A stretch of 64,000 nucleotides of DNA, from assembly GCA_946406115.1 (NCBI GenBank), contig OX291547.1:5709001-5773000 (forward strand). The letters run 5' to 3'. Under the pieces are notes generated by a model. It had not been told where the DNA came from and did no database searches. It was given only the letters and a program-made list of their open reading frames with translations. The position numbers and the translations under genes were made by a program. Origin of the DNA: Apoda limacodes. Its lineage: Eukaryota > Arthropoda > Insecta > Lepidoptera > Limacodidae. Of the stretch, positions 11,297-22,245 are shown piece by piece; within the stretch, counting starts at the first letter, position 1, and every line of letters starts with the position of its first letter.

Positions 11297-11875
11297 TTCT
11301 TTAATCTTTAGACGGAATACGAAATCTTAGTGATGGCGTCTTTTAAATGCTTTCGTACAAAAAAATCCCTCGGATTTCCAAATAACAGTGCTTTGAAGAT
11401 CATTATCGTCGACTTAATGTATATTACAGAAGATTTGCAACGAATATTTCTTCTCTCAATTATAATTCAGAAAAAAATACCAAAAAGCTTTTATTATCAA
11501 CATCAGACAAATATTTTTATGGAAGCTGATTGTTTGTTGCGTTAACCATTGTATGTCCCAACCGCAGGGTACAGGCCACCCATAAATAAAAGGAGGCTTT
11601 GGTTACAGATTATGTAGATATTTACGTACATACAGATTTTTACAACACAACACTTTACATTTTACATTATTTTGACTTCGCACCGACTGACAATAATGTA
11701 AGGTGTAATGTAAGATCGTCCAAAAATCGAAGATAAAACTATACATAAAAAGATAGACAGATGGAAACTATACTATAAAATTTGTTATTTTGGTGCTTAT
11801 TTGTAAAAATTTTGAAAATAAAAAAAATGTACTATCTTTAAAAATTTGCAAATAATTGTCAACTTAACACTTTTC
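11297..11875. other. No gene recognised
   Basis: AT-rich; nothing supported. Confidence 0.5.
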
Positions 11876-11943
11876 TGTGATTTTAAACTTTAACGGAATC
11901 GATTTGCAACGTCTGAGTGAGGACGCTAACTGGTCCGTTTTAA

Positions 11944-12608
11944 ATGATGTTCACAGTGTGGGATGGATCCATGGTTACAGACGATATCAAAGTACTAATG
12001 GCTAAACGTGACCGTGCTAGAGCTAAATTTAGACCTAACTCAACTGACTCCAACCTGGACCGCTATAAAAGTTTAAGAAATCTGCGTAATAGAGTGTGCA
12101 GGGATTCGAAACGACGTTATATTCACCGTTCTATTGATAATTGTGATTCCTCTAATTTATGGAGATTCCTCAAGTCTATGGGCATTGGCAAATCTTCAGA
12201 CCATTCTTCTATTAATTATAATCTCGATTCACTTAATAAACATTTTTCCTCTCCACCTCTCACAATAAATGACACAACTAAAAAGGAAACTTTAGCTCAC
12301 GTCTCTGGTCTGCCACGTCCTGACTTTAATGAATTCAGTTCAAAATGATCACTGGCCGTGATGTTGAGCGTGCGATACGCAGCTTAGGTAGTAAAGCAAC
12401 TGCTAGCGACAATGTAAGCCTATTTATGATCCTTCCTATAATTGATGTACTCCTTCCTCACATTACCAATCTTCTAAATCTCTCTCTTCTCACTAACAGT
12501 TTTCCTGATAGTTGGAAGAAAGCTTTAATTATCCCTCTACCCAAAATTCCTAATCCTTCTACTCTTTCTCACTATCGTCCTATATGTATACTACCTTTAC
12601 TTTTTTAG
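11944..12608 (+). pseudogene. LINE linker and RT finger region
   Basis: Two overlapping open frames (11944-12348 and 12345-12608) together encode the segment between endonuclease and RT palm. Visible landmarks are DDIKVLMAKRDRARAKFR near the start, then in the second frame SFPDSWKKALIIPLPKI and SHYRPICILP, the classic RT 0/1 motifs (W...I.P.PK and YRPI). A frameshift joins the two near 12345 and an in-frame stop at 12606 ends the second, just before the segment that would read 'SGFRPGH'. Not functional. Confidence 0.85.
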
Positions 12609-12707
12609 TGCATGAACAACTGAGTCAATTTCTTCTCTCAAATAACCTTCTCAGCCCTTTTCAATCAGGTTTTCGCCCAGGTCACAATGACCAGGTGCTG
12701 ACAGACC

Positions 12708-13334
12708 TTGTTGAAAATAACAGATGATGTGAGGCATAACATGGAAAATCAGCGTGTTACTGTGTTAACTCTGCTCGACTTCAGCAATGCTTTCAATACT
12801 GTTGACTTTGATATACTACTCTGCGTATTACGTTCCCTTAACATATCTCCGGCAGTGACCATGTGGTTTAAATCCTATTTATATGATCGCCAACAATCCA
12901 TACGCACTGACTCTAGCTCCTCAGATTGGTGTTTTGTGCGTGCTGGTGTTCCACAAGGAGGAGTTCTGTCGCCTTTGCTGTTCTCTCTTTTTATAAATTC
13001 ATTGACGATTCGACTTACTTCACAATTTCACTTATATGCTGATGATCTCCAATTATATACAGGTTCAACATTAGACCAAATTGACAATGCTATCAAAATC
13101 ATTAATCATAACCTTGAAATTATATCAGATTGGGCAAAGTCCTTTGGACTGATTCTTAACCCCAGCAAATCCCAGGCTATAATAGTAGGCAGCAAACGTC
13201 AAATGGCCAACCTGGGCATAGATAAAGTAGCACAGATTGCATACAATAGTGTACCAATTCCTTATGTTGAAAAGGTAAAGAACCTCGGTAAACTAATAGA
13301 CGTTATCGTGGCGCCCACAGGTAAATGCACTTAG
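12708..13334 (+). pseudogene. LINE reverse transcriptase palm
   Basis: The longest intact piece of the plus-strand LINE. Residues 24-37 read DFSNAFNTVDFDIL (motif A with its catalytic Asp), 79-90 AGVPQGGVLSPL (motif B), and 110-113 YADD (motif C), followed by GLILNPSKSQ and a thumb region. Both metal-binding acidic positions are present. The frame ends at 13334 in VAPTGKCT, a frame break before the next segment. Identity as a non-LTR RT is secure; the exact clade is not. Confidence 0.9.
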
Positions 13335-13403
13335 TAAAAAAATTTTGTTTCATTACACTCACTCAAACGTCTGCAAAAATTTTTACCATTCTAAACTAAA
13401 GTT

Positions 13404-13907
13404 ATGCTGGCGCAGTCTTTGCTGCTTCCTCTTCTCGAATACGCGGACGTAAGCTATCTTGACCTTACAGAGGAGCTACTCGACAAACTTGATCGTCTCC
13501 AAAATTTATGTATCCGATTTATTTTCGGATTACGAAAATATGATCACATTTCCGAGTTACGTGCTCAACTTAAGCGGCTTCCAATTCGACTTCGCAGGAA
13601 TACTCATATTCTTACCCTTTTGTATAACGTCTTTAACAATCCATCTGCACCCCATTACCTTAAAAAACTGTACTTAAAAAAAAGGTGTAAGGTAGAACGA
13701 ACACTCACTATACCGTCTCACTCCACCACTTTTTATGGAAAATCGTTTGCTGTAATAGCAGCATTACTGTGGAACAATTTACCATCGGATATTCGTTTGT
13801 CATCGTCTATTAACATTTTTAAAACCAAACTGAAATCCTTTTTTTTTTTTTTTTTTTTTTTTTTCTCGAATCATTGCCAACTTGATGATATGATCACAAC
13901 TCTTTAA
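13404..13907 (+). pseudogene. LINE C-terminal domain
   Basis: Starts MLAQSLLLPLLEYADVSYLD and continues LDRLQNLCIRFIFGLRKYDH, a conserved post-RT region of CR1/Jockey-like LINEs lacking RNase H. Near the end a poly-T run produces nine consecutive Phe residues, then SNHCQLDDMITTL and stop. The Phe run looks like replication slippage in a dead copy. Confidence 0.85.
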
Positions 13908-14205
13908 CTACCAATTTTTACTCATATTTGTATATATGATATTATATGTTGTTTTATAAAATAATTATATGTGTATGTTTTTTTAGTTTATTTATTCTTC
14001 ATATTATGGATTATTATTTTCTTTTTATTTTGACTCTACCCACATAAATTTAATTTAATAAGCTTTAGGAAACTCCCTAAGGTTGGCTGGAAGAAATCGC
14101 ATTATGCGATAAGACCGCCTTAGTGCATACAATTTTATAGGTTAATACAATATTGTAATAGTTTTCATATGTGCTATAAGTGTTAAATAAATAAATATTT
14201 TTTTC

Positions 14206-15730
14206 AAAGGTCAGCTACACGTGAACCGAAAAAAATCTTATTTTAGTATTTGTCCGTAGTGTCTTATAATGTCAACAAAAACCATTATTCATTTTCATGA
14301 CTAAAGTCGAATAAGTTGTGGACATACAGTATGAATTATAATAACCAACCACTATTAAACATCAGACAAATATAGGTCTGCAAATTCTTGACTACAACTA
14401 TAATGAATATGTAATATAAAATCAAAATTTCAATTTTCACAGTTCCTCATAAAATCGCAAAAAACGCATACCTACCTACCTAATCATAAGATTCACTGAG
14501 CTTTTATAACGAAAACCAATTATGCAAATGCAACGTATGGTAATGTCTACAGTAATGGACTTATATTACCTACTTGATTATGTTCCCCCTCTACTCGTAT
14601 GGAATAACTAAATCGCCATGTTGTGAAAACGTATAGTTAATATTGCCCTAAATAGCATTCGTGAGTACGGAAAGTTGTAGCACGCCACAATAGGAGCGGC
14701 GGATATTGCTCTCTTGAGCGTGTTCGGAACTAGAGGAAATGGAATTACACATTTGGCTGAATTTTCACGTACGTTACATAATAGAAGCCACACTTAAAAA
14801 AATCTGCTAAAAATTACATTTTTCACTGATGGGAAGCTCATTGCAATTCATTGATTTAGTTACAGAGTGCTGAGAGTATAGACAACTATGCACAGTCTAT
14901 TGTTACATTTGTTTTTTTTATTTCCAATGACCATCGCTTTGCCTGGCGATAAGCACGGGAACGAATGGCGGTGAAGCGCTGTTGACCATGCGCAGGGATG
15001 TTAAGGCTGCGTCCTCCTTGAATTTGCAGTTTTCTGCTCGTTTTTAAAATCGATTCATCTGTCCTATTGCAAATTTCAGACTGGAAAAAAATAACATAGC
15101 TTTCTACATTCTTTTACTAGCAAATTACTGTATTTATTTTAAGATATCTGTTGAAACATCGCTTTAAAAAAATAACAGCCGAACCTCTCGTTTTTCTATT
15201 TTTAATTCATAAATCATTATTAACTAGTAGCGGGAACATAATATACTTATTGCAAGTTATGTTAAGTAACTATAAAGCTAGAAAATTACTGTAATAGAAT
15301 TTTTATATTTTATGTCATATAAATATAATAATTTATTTTCCTGTTTTTACTGTAAGCTGTAGGTACGCCTATCTATAATAAATTTTAGCAACTGAAAAAC
15401 TAGCTCTATTTGAGATCAACGTTGTCGATTTCAGCTTAACGTCCATAAAGCAAATGTTTATGCGCGTTGGGGCCCTCTTAAATTTGCGCAAACCTCTAAT
15501 CTTAAAAAAAATCGAATAAAATAATTTTACTATGAAGTAAAAAAAAAACAACCAAAAGTCGTTTGAACTAATCCATATAGGCTCAAGAATATGAATTTAA
15601 GTCTACAGGCATATAGCTCAAGAGGCTTATTTACTGCTAAGTAAATATTAAGTTATATGTATATCACCTATTAATTGCACAAAAAAATAGAATACAACCG
15701 TGAGAAAAAATATAGTATCTAACAATATAG
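14206..15730. other. No gene recognised
   Basis: AT-rich spacer between the two inverted LINE copies. Short frames on both strands have no recognised motif. Confidence 0.5.
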
Positions 15731-17330
15731 ACGGTCTTATCGATTAAAAGCGATTTCTTCCAGAAATTCTTCTTCTTCTTTGGGCAGAGAATAAACCAGT
15801 TTTTTAAACTGAGGTTAAGATTCATATCTAAGGGCAAATCGTTCGAAAGTTTGATTGCATGGACTGTAAATGAGCCATTGTAGAAATGTGAGGAATGTGG
15901 GGATTTTTTTTAAACATAAAGCTCATGGAGAGACGAATAGCAGAGGAGCCCAGAAATTGAAAACAATGTTTCTGATATATTGGCGCAGATTGATCAAACA
16001 CAGCACGCGAGAGCCTTTTGAGCTTCTGAAGGTATTCGCTAATGTGGTCATATTTACGAAAGCCAAATATGAACCTTATGCATAAATTTGGAAGTCGCTA
16101 AATATAGCTAACGTCAGCATAATCGAAAATAAGAATGGATAAAGATTGTGCAAAATCAATTTAAGTGAGAATAAGTAAGAAATTACGTAGTCGTCACAAA
16201 GAGCTGTTTGCAGCGAACAATTTCTTGCTCATTTCGTTTACGTGTGGTCAAATAACGATCGAATTGTATTTCAAGATTCTTAACTGTTATATAAGGTATT
16301 TAAACATTATTCAAATACACCGGTGGAATGGTTTTGAAATCTATCTTTGATAAAAGACGCGAGCTGCCAACTATTATTGCTTTAGTTTTTACTGGAATAA
16401 GTTTCAGACCGTAAGACTTACTCCAGTCTGTAATACGAGCAAGTTCATTATTTATTGTTCCAATCGCTTTTGGTAGATTTTCAATCGTGGTATGGTACAG
16501 AGAAGAAATATGAGTAGTAATAGAATTTATATTAATTTAATTTAAGATTGCAAATTGGAGAGGGGATAGTATACCACTATTTGGGATGCCAGCATGTGTT
16601 TCACACCCCCTAGATACATAGCCATCTATCTGTATGCGTTGGCGATGTCCACAGAGATAACTGCAAAACCAATCAATAGCATTTGGAGACATGTTAAGCG
16701 AACGTAAAATACCCAATAAAGCATCCAAATTTGCTGAAGTCTAGCAGATAAAGTATAGTGACTTGGTTGTCTTTAATGCCTTCACGGATGTCGTCGATAA
16801 TTTCTACTAGTGTTGTAGCCATTGTAACCAGGGCGAAAACCAGACAAAAAAGGATCAAGAATACAGTTTCTCGTGAGAAAGAAACTTAACTGCTGCTGTA
16901 TAATACGCTGAAGAACTTTAGAGAGAAAAAGTAAAATAGAAATAGGACGGTAGTCTAAAAATGAAGTGGGGCTAGTCTTTTTAGGCAGAGGAATGACATG
17001 TGCATCTTTCCACAGATTAAGAAAGCAGTCACTGAGACTAGAATAATTCAGGATATAGGTTATGATGGGAGATATGACGTCAAGGATAGGAATGATCATA
17101 CTACGGCTGATGCAGTCACTTCCATTTGATCATATAGAGAGAATGATCTTCTTAACATTACAATCAGACAATTGATTTATATGAAATGGAGAAAAGACAG
17201 AAGTTGGTGCTTTTGAAAGAAAATCCAAAGTGTTTTATTTCCTGTTATTATCAAAAGTAACTGGAGAACAAAATCAAAGATTGAGATGGTTTATGTCCAC
17301 ATCTGCAGAAATATGAGCAGTTTGATTAAC
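15731..17330 (-). mobile_element. Inverted copy of the same LINE family
   Basis: Minus-strand fragments 17099-16782 (IPLPKK, LDYRPISILLFLSKVLQ, SGFRPGYNGY) and 16728-16537 (ILRSLNMSPNAIDWF, AGIPNSGILSPLQF) match the plus copy at 11876-14205 segment by segment. Motif B is changed (IPNSG instead of VPQGG). The 3' UTR hairpin lies at 15739-15754. The copy is more decayed than its partner and lacks the 5' third. Confidence 0.85.
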
Positions 17331-17714
17331 CAACCCCTAGCTACTTGAGAAACTTCCAGACCTTTGCTGAGACACCGTTTTCTACGGATTTGTGGCCAGA
17401 TAACGACGTTGCGCATCTCTGCACATCAAAATGTTGCGATTTCTCAAAAGTTTGTATATAGCATGGTTGCGGTAGGATATTTTTTTAAATTTAGCCTTAC
17501 CATGGTTTATTTTTGCATGGCATGTCATCAACGTTGTAAATTCTTCGGTAAACCAAGGCGCTGGAAGGTGTTGAATTACTAGCCTTTACTTTCGATTCTA
17601 GTTGCCAGGAAAGTCTTTTTTGATCAGACACGTGTTAAAATGTCCTAAAATTAAGGTGTGATAATTTTACACAGATAGATATTAGAATCTATTGTCTAAA
17701 ATAGATTTTAGGAA
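17331..17714. other. No gene recognised
   Basis: Possibly the decayed 5' flank of the LINE; nothing supported. Confidence 0.4.
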
Positions 17715-18264
17715 TCTATACTAATATTAGAAAGAGGAACGATTTGATTGTTTGTTTGTTTGTTTTTTTGTTTTGAATAGGCTCCGAAACCACTGGAACG
17801 ATTTGAAAAATTCTTTTACCATTAGAAGTCGACATTATCCCTGATGAACATAGGCTTCTTTTTACCGCGAGAAAATGATTAATTCCTACGGGAAAACAAG
17901 TAATAGAACAACTGGTAGTAACGATTATCCTTCCGTACTTATCTTTTTCACATAACTTCTAAACGGCTGAACCGATTGGGTTGAATTTTTGTATGGGTAT
18001 TTCGATGGATTCCTGGTTGATTTAAAAATACACTTGGACCCGTTAGGTGGCGCTGCTGTCGGTATGTCAACTACAAAACGGCTTGACTGATTGGGTTGAT
18101 ATTTTGTATGTCTATTTCCATGGGGTCACAGACAGGAATGTATTATGCCATTAAAGAGGAAAGATTAGATTGTTTGTTTTTTATTCTATAATTTAAAGAA
18201 GTTGCCGTAAGAACCTAAGCCGATAACGAAATTTAGTTCGGGCGAAGCCGCTGGCAGAAGCTAG
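17715..18264 (+). mobile_element. Complete non-autonomous Helitron-like element, 550 bp
   Basis: It begins TCTATACTAATATTAGAAAG directly after an A and ends CTAG directly before a T, the A|TC...CTAG|T arrangement of Helitrons, with no target duplication. A short hairpin (GCC-gct-GGC) lies just before the 3' end. It contains no Rep/helicase coding sequence. Words such as 'aataggctccgaaaccactg' and 'aaacggctgaaccgat' are shared with other copies in the window. Confidence 0.85.
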
Positions 18265-19390
18265 TTAAACATAAAAGTCTACAGTACAATACAGCAATTA
18301 GACAATTTGTGACTATCTAGACTAAAAATAAGACTAAAAAAACAAGCATTTGTTACACACGGAATAACGAAAGCAAGACGGTAGTGTAGTTTGTAATTCA
18401 AAAGTGGGTAAATCAATATTTTGTGAAATCCTACACCTTGAAAACTAATTACGATTCACGCTTACGTAAATTTAACATTTTAAATTAATGTGCAGCAGAA
18501 TCTTCAGTAAAAGCATCTTGCAATAATGCTATCTTCTTTGTTGGCTGTAAGAATGAAAACAGCAGAGATATTGATTATTCCTAGAGCAATAAGTTTGTAC
18601 TTATACTTACATTATGTTATAATGACCATACAGTACTTTGAACGAAAGTTTACACATTTAACACGTAGGCTCTTATCTCTAAGGGTAAATGGGGTGTGAG
18701 GGATCACAGGTTACTTCGTGACCTAAAACTTTAGTGAACAACTAGTTTGGTCTTTAAAGACAACCGCAAAACCGAACTTTGCTTCATGAGCAGTTTAACA
18801 ACTATTGTATGAACTGGGATATAATAGGCTATAGACATTTTATATCAAATGTAGTTATTTAAAATATTTTATTTTATATATCAATGCTTTTATGTGCTTT
18901 GTTTTAATTGTATTTGTATGCCAACCGAATGCAAATATTTCTATATATATATTGAAAAATGTAGTGATGCTTTTATTATCTTTGTTCTAATTGTATTTGT
19001 GTGCCTAATTAATACTATATTTTCTTCATTTAATAAAAAAAAAAATAGTTATTCTGATCTCTATATTTTATTTTTCTTTGTTTTTAAGTTCTATTTTTGA
19101 TTAGTTATTGTGTGCGTTTATCGGATAAATGCTATACATTCGTCATTTACCAAAATATTTTGTTATTTTAATCTCATTTTATTTCCCAATGATATTTTTA
19201 TGTACTTTATCGTAACACTATTTTATTTGTTTATAAATTATAATAAGTTTTTAATTTTGATAAATCCTGTTTTTGAATTAACGAATTATGCAGTTATACA
19301 ATATTATATTGCTTCTTTCATGTATACTACATGTTATGATAAATTGGTTTCTAACATCAACACCATTAAATAAAACAAGAACCAACATGT
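18265..19390. other. No gene recognised; very AT-rich
   Basis: T-rich tracts produce several hydrophobic open frames, for example at 18894-19373, which look like base-composition artefacts. A weak direct repeat ('tttaattgtatttgtatgcc' near 18903 and a relative near 18988) is visible. No gene supported. Confidence 0.5.
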
Positions 19391-19516
19391 TAATTTGCGT
19401 AATTAGGGCGTATGGGACAAATTACTCACTACGCAACCTGCCAGTTGCGATAACCTCTACCCCTATAAAACCCCCGTTACCCTTCAACCCTTTTTAATGA
19501 CCTACCAACTAGAGTC

Positions 19517-20227
19517 ATGCCACCCATGCTAAGAAGAAAAATTGACTGGGAAAAATTCTCCAAAATCCTTAGCAAAACAACAACTACGAAGCCCATAACC
19601 ACTCCGTCGGACGTAGAAGAAGCTGTAGAAAGACTGAAAACAGAAATTCAGACCGCACTAGAATCCGCAACCAGCACCTCACCAGCGATGGAAAAAAAGC
19701 AACCTTAAGCTCGCTGGATACAGGAGCTCATTGCCAAGAAACGAAGTCTAAGGAGACTATGGCAGTGGTCTCGTTGCCCTGTGACCAAATCAAAACTAAA
19801 TGCGATAACTGCTAAGGTCACCAAAACTCTAAAAAATTACGCTGCAGAAGAATGGTATAGGCATATTGAATCCATCGGTGACCAAATTACCTCAGTCCAC
19901 CGATTGTGCCGCCAGTTGGCAAACACTAAGGCACCCATAAAAACTTTGCTGGATAAAAACGGCCAGCTAAAGTTCCGAGCCGAGGAACGAACTGAGATAC
20001 TGGCTAGCAGCTTAGAACATCAGTTCACCCCAAATCCTGTTATTGACCAGGACCACGAGGAGATGGTCTCGCGTCACCTGCGGGAATATTTTGCAGCGCC
20101 AACTCCAGAACACACGAGACAACAGTCTTCTGTAGACCCAGCCAAGTGCGCAGGGAAATCGAGAGAATGGAAAAGTGATAGTCTTGCCCAAACCAGGGAA
20201 GGACCACAAAAAGGCAGAGAGCTATAG
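19517..20227 (+). pseudogene. Jockey LINE linker region
   Basis: Two open frames (19517-19708 and 19781-20227) cover the region between endonuclease and RT. The first contains RRKIDWEKFSKIL and a Jockey-type acidic helix (EEAVERLKTEIQTALE). The second has KNYAAEEWYRHIE and HRLCRQLANTKAPIKTLLDKNG, a standard Jockey linker, then loses frame near 20130, after which the expected VLPKPGKDHKKAESYRPIT reads in another frame. Dead copy. Confidence 0.85.
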
Positions 20228-20375
20228 ACCAATCACGCTGCTCAGTACTCTCTCAAAGGTCTTTGAGAAGTTACTACTAGACAAACTCAAACCGCACATC
20301 ATACCGCGACCAGAGCAATTCGGCTTCAGATCGAATCACTGAACCTCTCTGCAGTTCACCAGAGTTCTAGGCGAA

Positions 20376-21323
20376 ATGGAAGCGAAACAGAGGGAAAAAG
20401 AATCCACAATCGCGGTCCTTTTGGATATGGAGAAGGCGTTCGACAGAGTTTGGCATAATGGGCTGCTATACAAGCTGTCAACGTCTAGCACGCCGAGACA
20501 TATTGTCGAAGTCGTGGCCTCCTTCCTAAAGGACCGCAGACTTCACGTGACGGTTGAAGGAGTTTGCTCCGGAGAGCGAGCGATCCTAGCAGGGGTCCCG
20601 CAGGGCAGCTGCCTGTCACCGGCATGTTACGCACGTTTTACGGACGATATCCCAGTGCTAGAAAACGTTCAACTTGCGCTTTTCGCAGATGATGCAGCTC
20701 TTTATGTTAGTGGAAAGAACCTTGAGTACCTAACAAAAATGATGCAGCGTACACTTAACGCCTTACCAACATGGCTAGCACAATGGAGGTTGTCCGTAAA
20801 CGTAGCCAAAACGCAGGCCATTCTAATTGGCAAAAAGCAGATACCTCCCCGCCTTACGCTTCATGGACTACCCATAGATTGGTCCCCAAATGTCAAATAT
20901 TTGGCGGTCACCATCGGCCGAGGCCTCACAATGACCACTTACGTAAACGAGACGGTGACCAAGGCAAAAATAGCCAGAGGTCTTCTGAATCCAGTATTAG
21001 CGTCAAAACTTCCCCTCAGGACAAAAGTAGGCATTTACAAAACCTACATAAGATCCAGACTCACATACGCAGCACCAGCCTGGTACCATCAGATTTCCGA
21101 CAACAATAAAAATAGACTCCGAGCACAACAAAATTTGGCGCTTCGTAGCGTAGTCAGAGCACCGCGCTATGTTCGGAACCAAACTATCTCTATTGACCTA
21201 AAAACCGAACCCCTAGACGAATTCGTTCTCCGGCTACGGGAAAAGATGTTCGAGCGAGTTGAGGGGTCTCAACATGCCCATATAAGGGACTTGGCACCTC
21301 TCCACGCACGGCCGCCCGGTTGA
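20376..21323 (+). CDS. Jockey LINE reverse transcriptase, intact palm-to-C-terminus frame
   Basis: A 315-residue open frame holding the RT core of a Jockey-clade retrotransposon. Residues 15-26 read LLDMEKAFDRVW (motif A, catalytic Asp), 72-82 AGVPQGSCLSP (motif B) and 103-106 FADD (motif C). These are followed by a thumb with WRLSVNVAKTQAILIGKK and post-RT region (LRTKVGIYKTYIRSRLTYAAPAWYH). All catalytic positions are present, but the frame lacks the upstream fingers, which are separated by the stop at 20341. In a full element this would be the C-terminal third of ORF2. The Met at 20376 is just the first in frame, not a biological start. Confidence 0.85.
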   Translation: MEAKQREKESTIAVLLDMEKAFDRVWHNGLLYKLSTSSTPRHIVEVVASFLKDRRLHVTVEGVCSGERAILAGVPQGSCLSPACYARFTDDIPVLENVQLALFADDAALYVSGKNLEYLTKMMQRTLNALPTWLAQWRLSVNVAKTQAILIGKKQIPPRLTLHGLPIDWSPNVKYLAVTIGRGLTMTTYVNETVTKAKIARGLLNPVLASKLPLRTKVGIYKTYIRSRLTYAAPAWYHQISDNNKNRLRAQQNLALRSVVRAPRYVRNQTISIDLKTEPLDEFVLRLREKMFERVEGSQHAHIRDLAPLHARPPG

Positions 21324-21504
21324 CGGACAAAACGCCATTTGAATCCATCGCACCTAGTTGAATCAATCATTTCCAACACGGAAACAAAAGAAAGGCAAAA
21401 TAGCAACCTATGAATCCCTTAAATTTTAAACCCGATGACCTGACTTGTCTTAACAAGCAGAGAAGCAGCAAGAAAAGTAGTCCTAAAAAACTAGTAACTC
21501 TTTC

Positions 21505-22168
21505 CCCACAGTTGCAAAGCAGGAAAGGTGAGACGAGACCCGACTCGCGACCCTTTTCAGTCGCTTATCAACAGTTGACCGATACACATCTCCGCAACCT
21601 GCATTCATTGTTTCAAGAAACCATGGATACCACACCTAAAGAAGCCGCTCAAGTTTTTGCCTTATTGCAACAAGGACTCAGTCAGCGAGTAGTCGCTTCC
21701 CAGCTTCACTTGAGTCAGTCTGCTGTATCCCGAGTATACAGACGATATCAAGAGACTGGAGCATTCACTCGGAGACCAACAACCAGCCGCCACCGTTGTA
21801 CTTCTGAACGAGACGACCGTTTCATTGTCTCAACCACCCTGCGAAATCGGTACCTTACGGGTGTCGACGTGCAGGGCGAGCTGAGACGTGTTCGAGGTAT
21901 AGCTGTCAGCGAGTGGACAGTAAGAAGACGTCTAAATGAAGCCAACCTGACTCCAAAAAGGCCTGCAACGGGCCCCAAATTGACTGCAGGCCACCGGCAA
22001 GCTCGGCTACAGTTTGCTCGAGAGCATCTTAACTGGAGCATTGGACAATGGCGGTCGGTCCTGTTCACTGACGAGTGCAGGATATATCTGGATGGTAGTG
22101 GCAGGAGAGGCCGGGTTCACAGGCGTCCGGGAGAGCGATTTTCCCAATGCTGCTTCGCAAAAAAATAA
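21505..22168 (+). mobile_element. Tc1-type transposon, 3'-truncated
   Basis: Immediately after the LINE's 3' end the sequence changes to a Tc1/mariner element; the left boundary is somewhere between 21440 and 21530 (a candidate terminus 'cagttgcaaag' lies at 21510). The transposase reading frame runs to 22168 but leaves Tc1 sequence near 22150, where it enters an unrelated repeat. The right half and right TIR are missing. Confidence 0.8.
21623..22168 (+). pseudogene. Tc1 transposase, N-terminal half
   Basis: From the Met at 21623 the frame encodes 181 residues. Residues 1-55 form a helix-turn-helix (EAAQVFALLQQGLSQRVVAS, then QSAVSRVYRRYQETGAF), followed by a second DNA-binding half (LTGVDVQGELRRVRG, SEWTVRRRLNEANL). 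Then RRPATG-type linker and the start of the catalytic domain, with VLFTDECRIYL placing the first catalytic Asp at residue 150. Full-length Tc1 transposases are about 340 residues, so the second Asp and the final Asp/Glu are gone. The upstream in-frame extension to 21410 belongs to LINE and transposon non-coding sequence. No internal stop exists in what remains, suggesting a young truncation. Confidence 0.88.
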
Positions 22169-22245
22169 ATAAATTCTCAAATGTAAAAAAATATTCTCAA
22201 GAGAAGTTGCTCTTGCGGTACTTGCTACCGAACCAATTGGTATTT
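22165..22245 (-). repeat. Left end of the AC-microsatellite TIR repeat (copy 4)
   Basis: On the minus strand this reads 'ggttcggtagcaagtaccg...aacttctcttgag', the left leader and TIR of the family at 4905-5250. Its inner side abuts the truncated Tc1, so the junction marks where one element cut the other. Confidence 0.75.

Larger units (their letters stand above)
11876..14205 (+). mobile_element. Degenerate CR1/Jockey-like LINE, 2.3 kb
   Basis: The element begins inside the end of the endonuclease/linker region (residues DLQRLSEDANWSVLNDVHS near 11903) and runs through linker, reverse transcriptase and C-terminal domain to a 3' UTR with the hairpin ATCGCA-tta-TGCGAT at 14096-14110. Compared with usual family order it has lost the 5' part and some sequence at 11945-11975. 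Four frame breaks split the ORF. A 26-base T run at 13839-13864 sits inside the C-terminal coding region. The tail ends in 'taaataaataaat'. A second, inverted copy lies at 15731-17330. Confidence 0.85.
19391..21400 (+). mobile_element. Jockey-clade LINE, 5'-truncated, about 2 kb
   Basis: The sequence runs from the end of the endonuclease region (residues RNLPVAITST near 19430) through a linker with RKIDWEKFSKIL (about 19530) and SLRRLWQWSR to a full RT domain and post-RT region ending at 21323. Base composition is clearly more GC-rich than the flanks, so the insertion is relatively recent. Four lesions interrupt the ORF: stops near 19500, 19706, 20226 and 20341. A short 3' UTR follows before the Tc1 sequence. 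Confidence 0.88.

Noticed and set aside
18894..19373. Hydrophobic open frames in T-rich DNA, resembling membrane proteins
   Set aside because: Phe/Ile/Tyr-rich frames arise from T-rich composition; frames overlap each other without motif or promoter.
21748..22068. 106-residue minus-strand open frame
   Set aside because: Exactly antisense to the Tc1 transposase.
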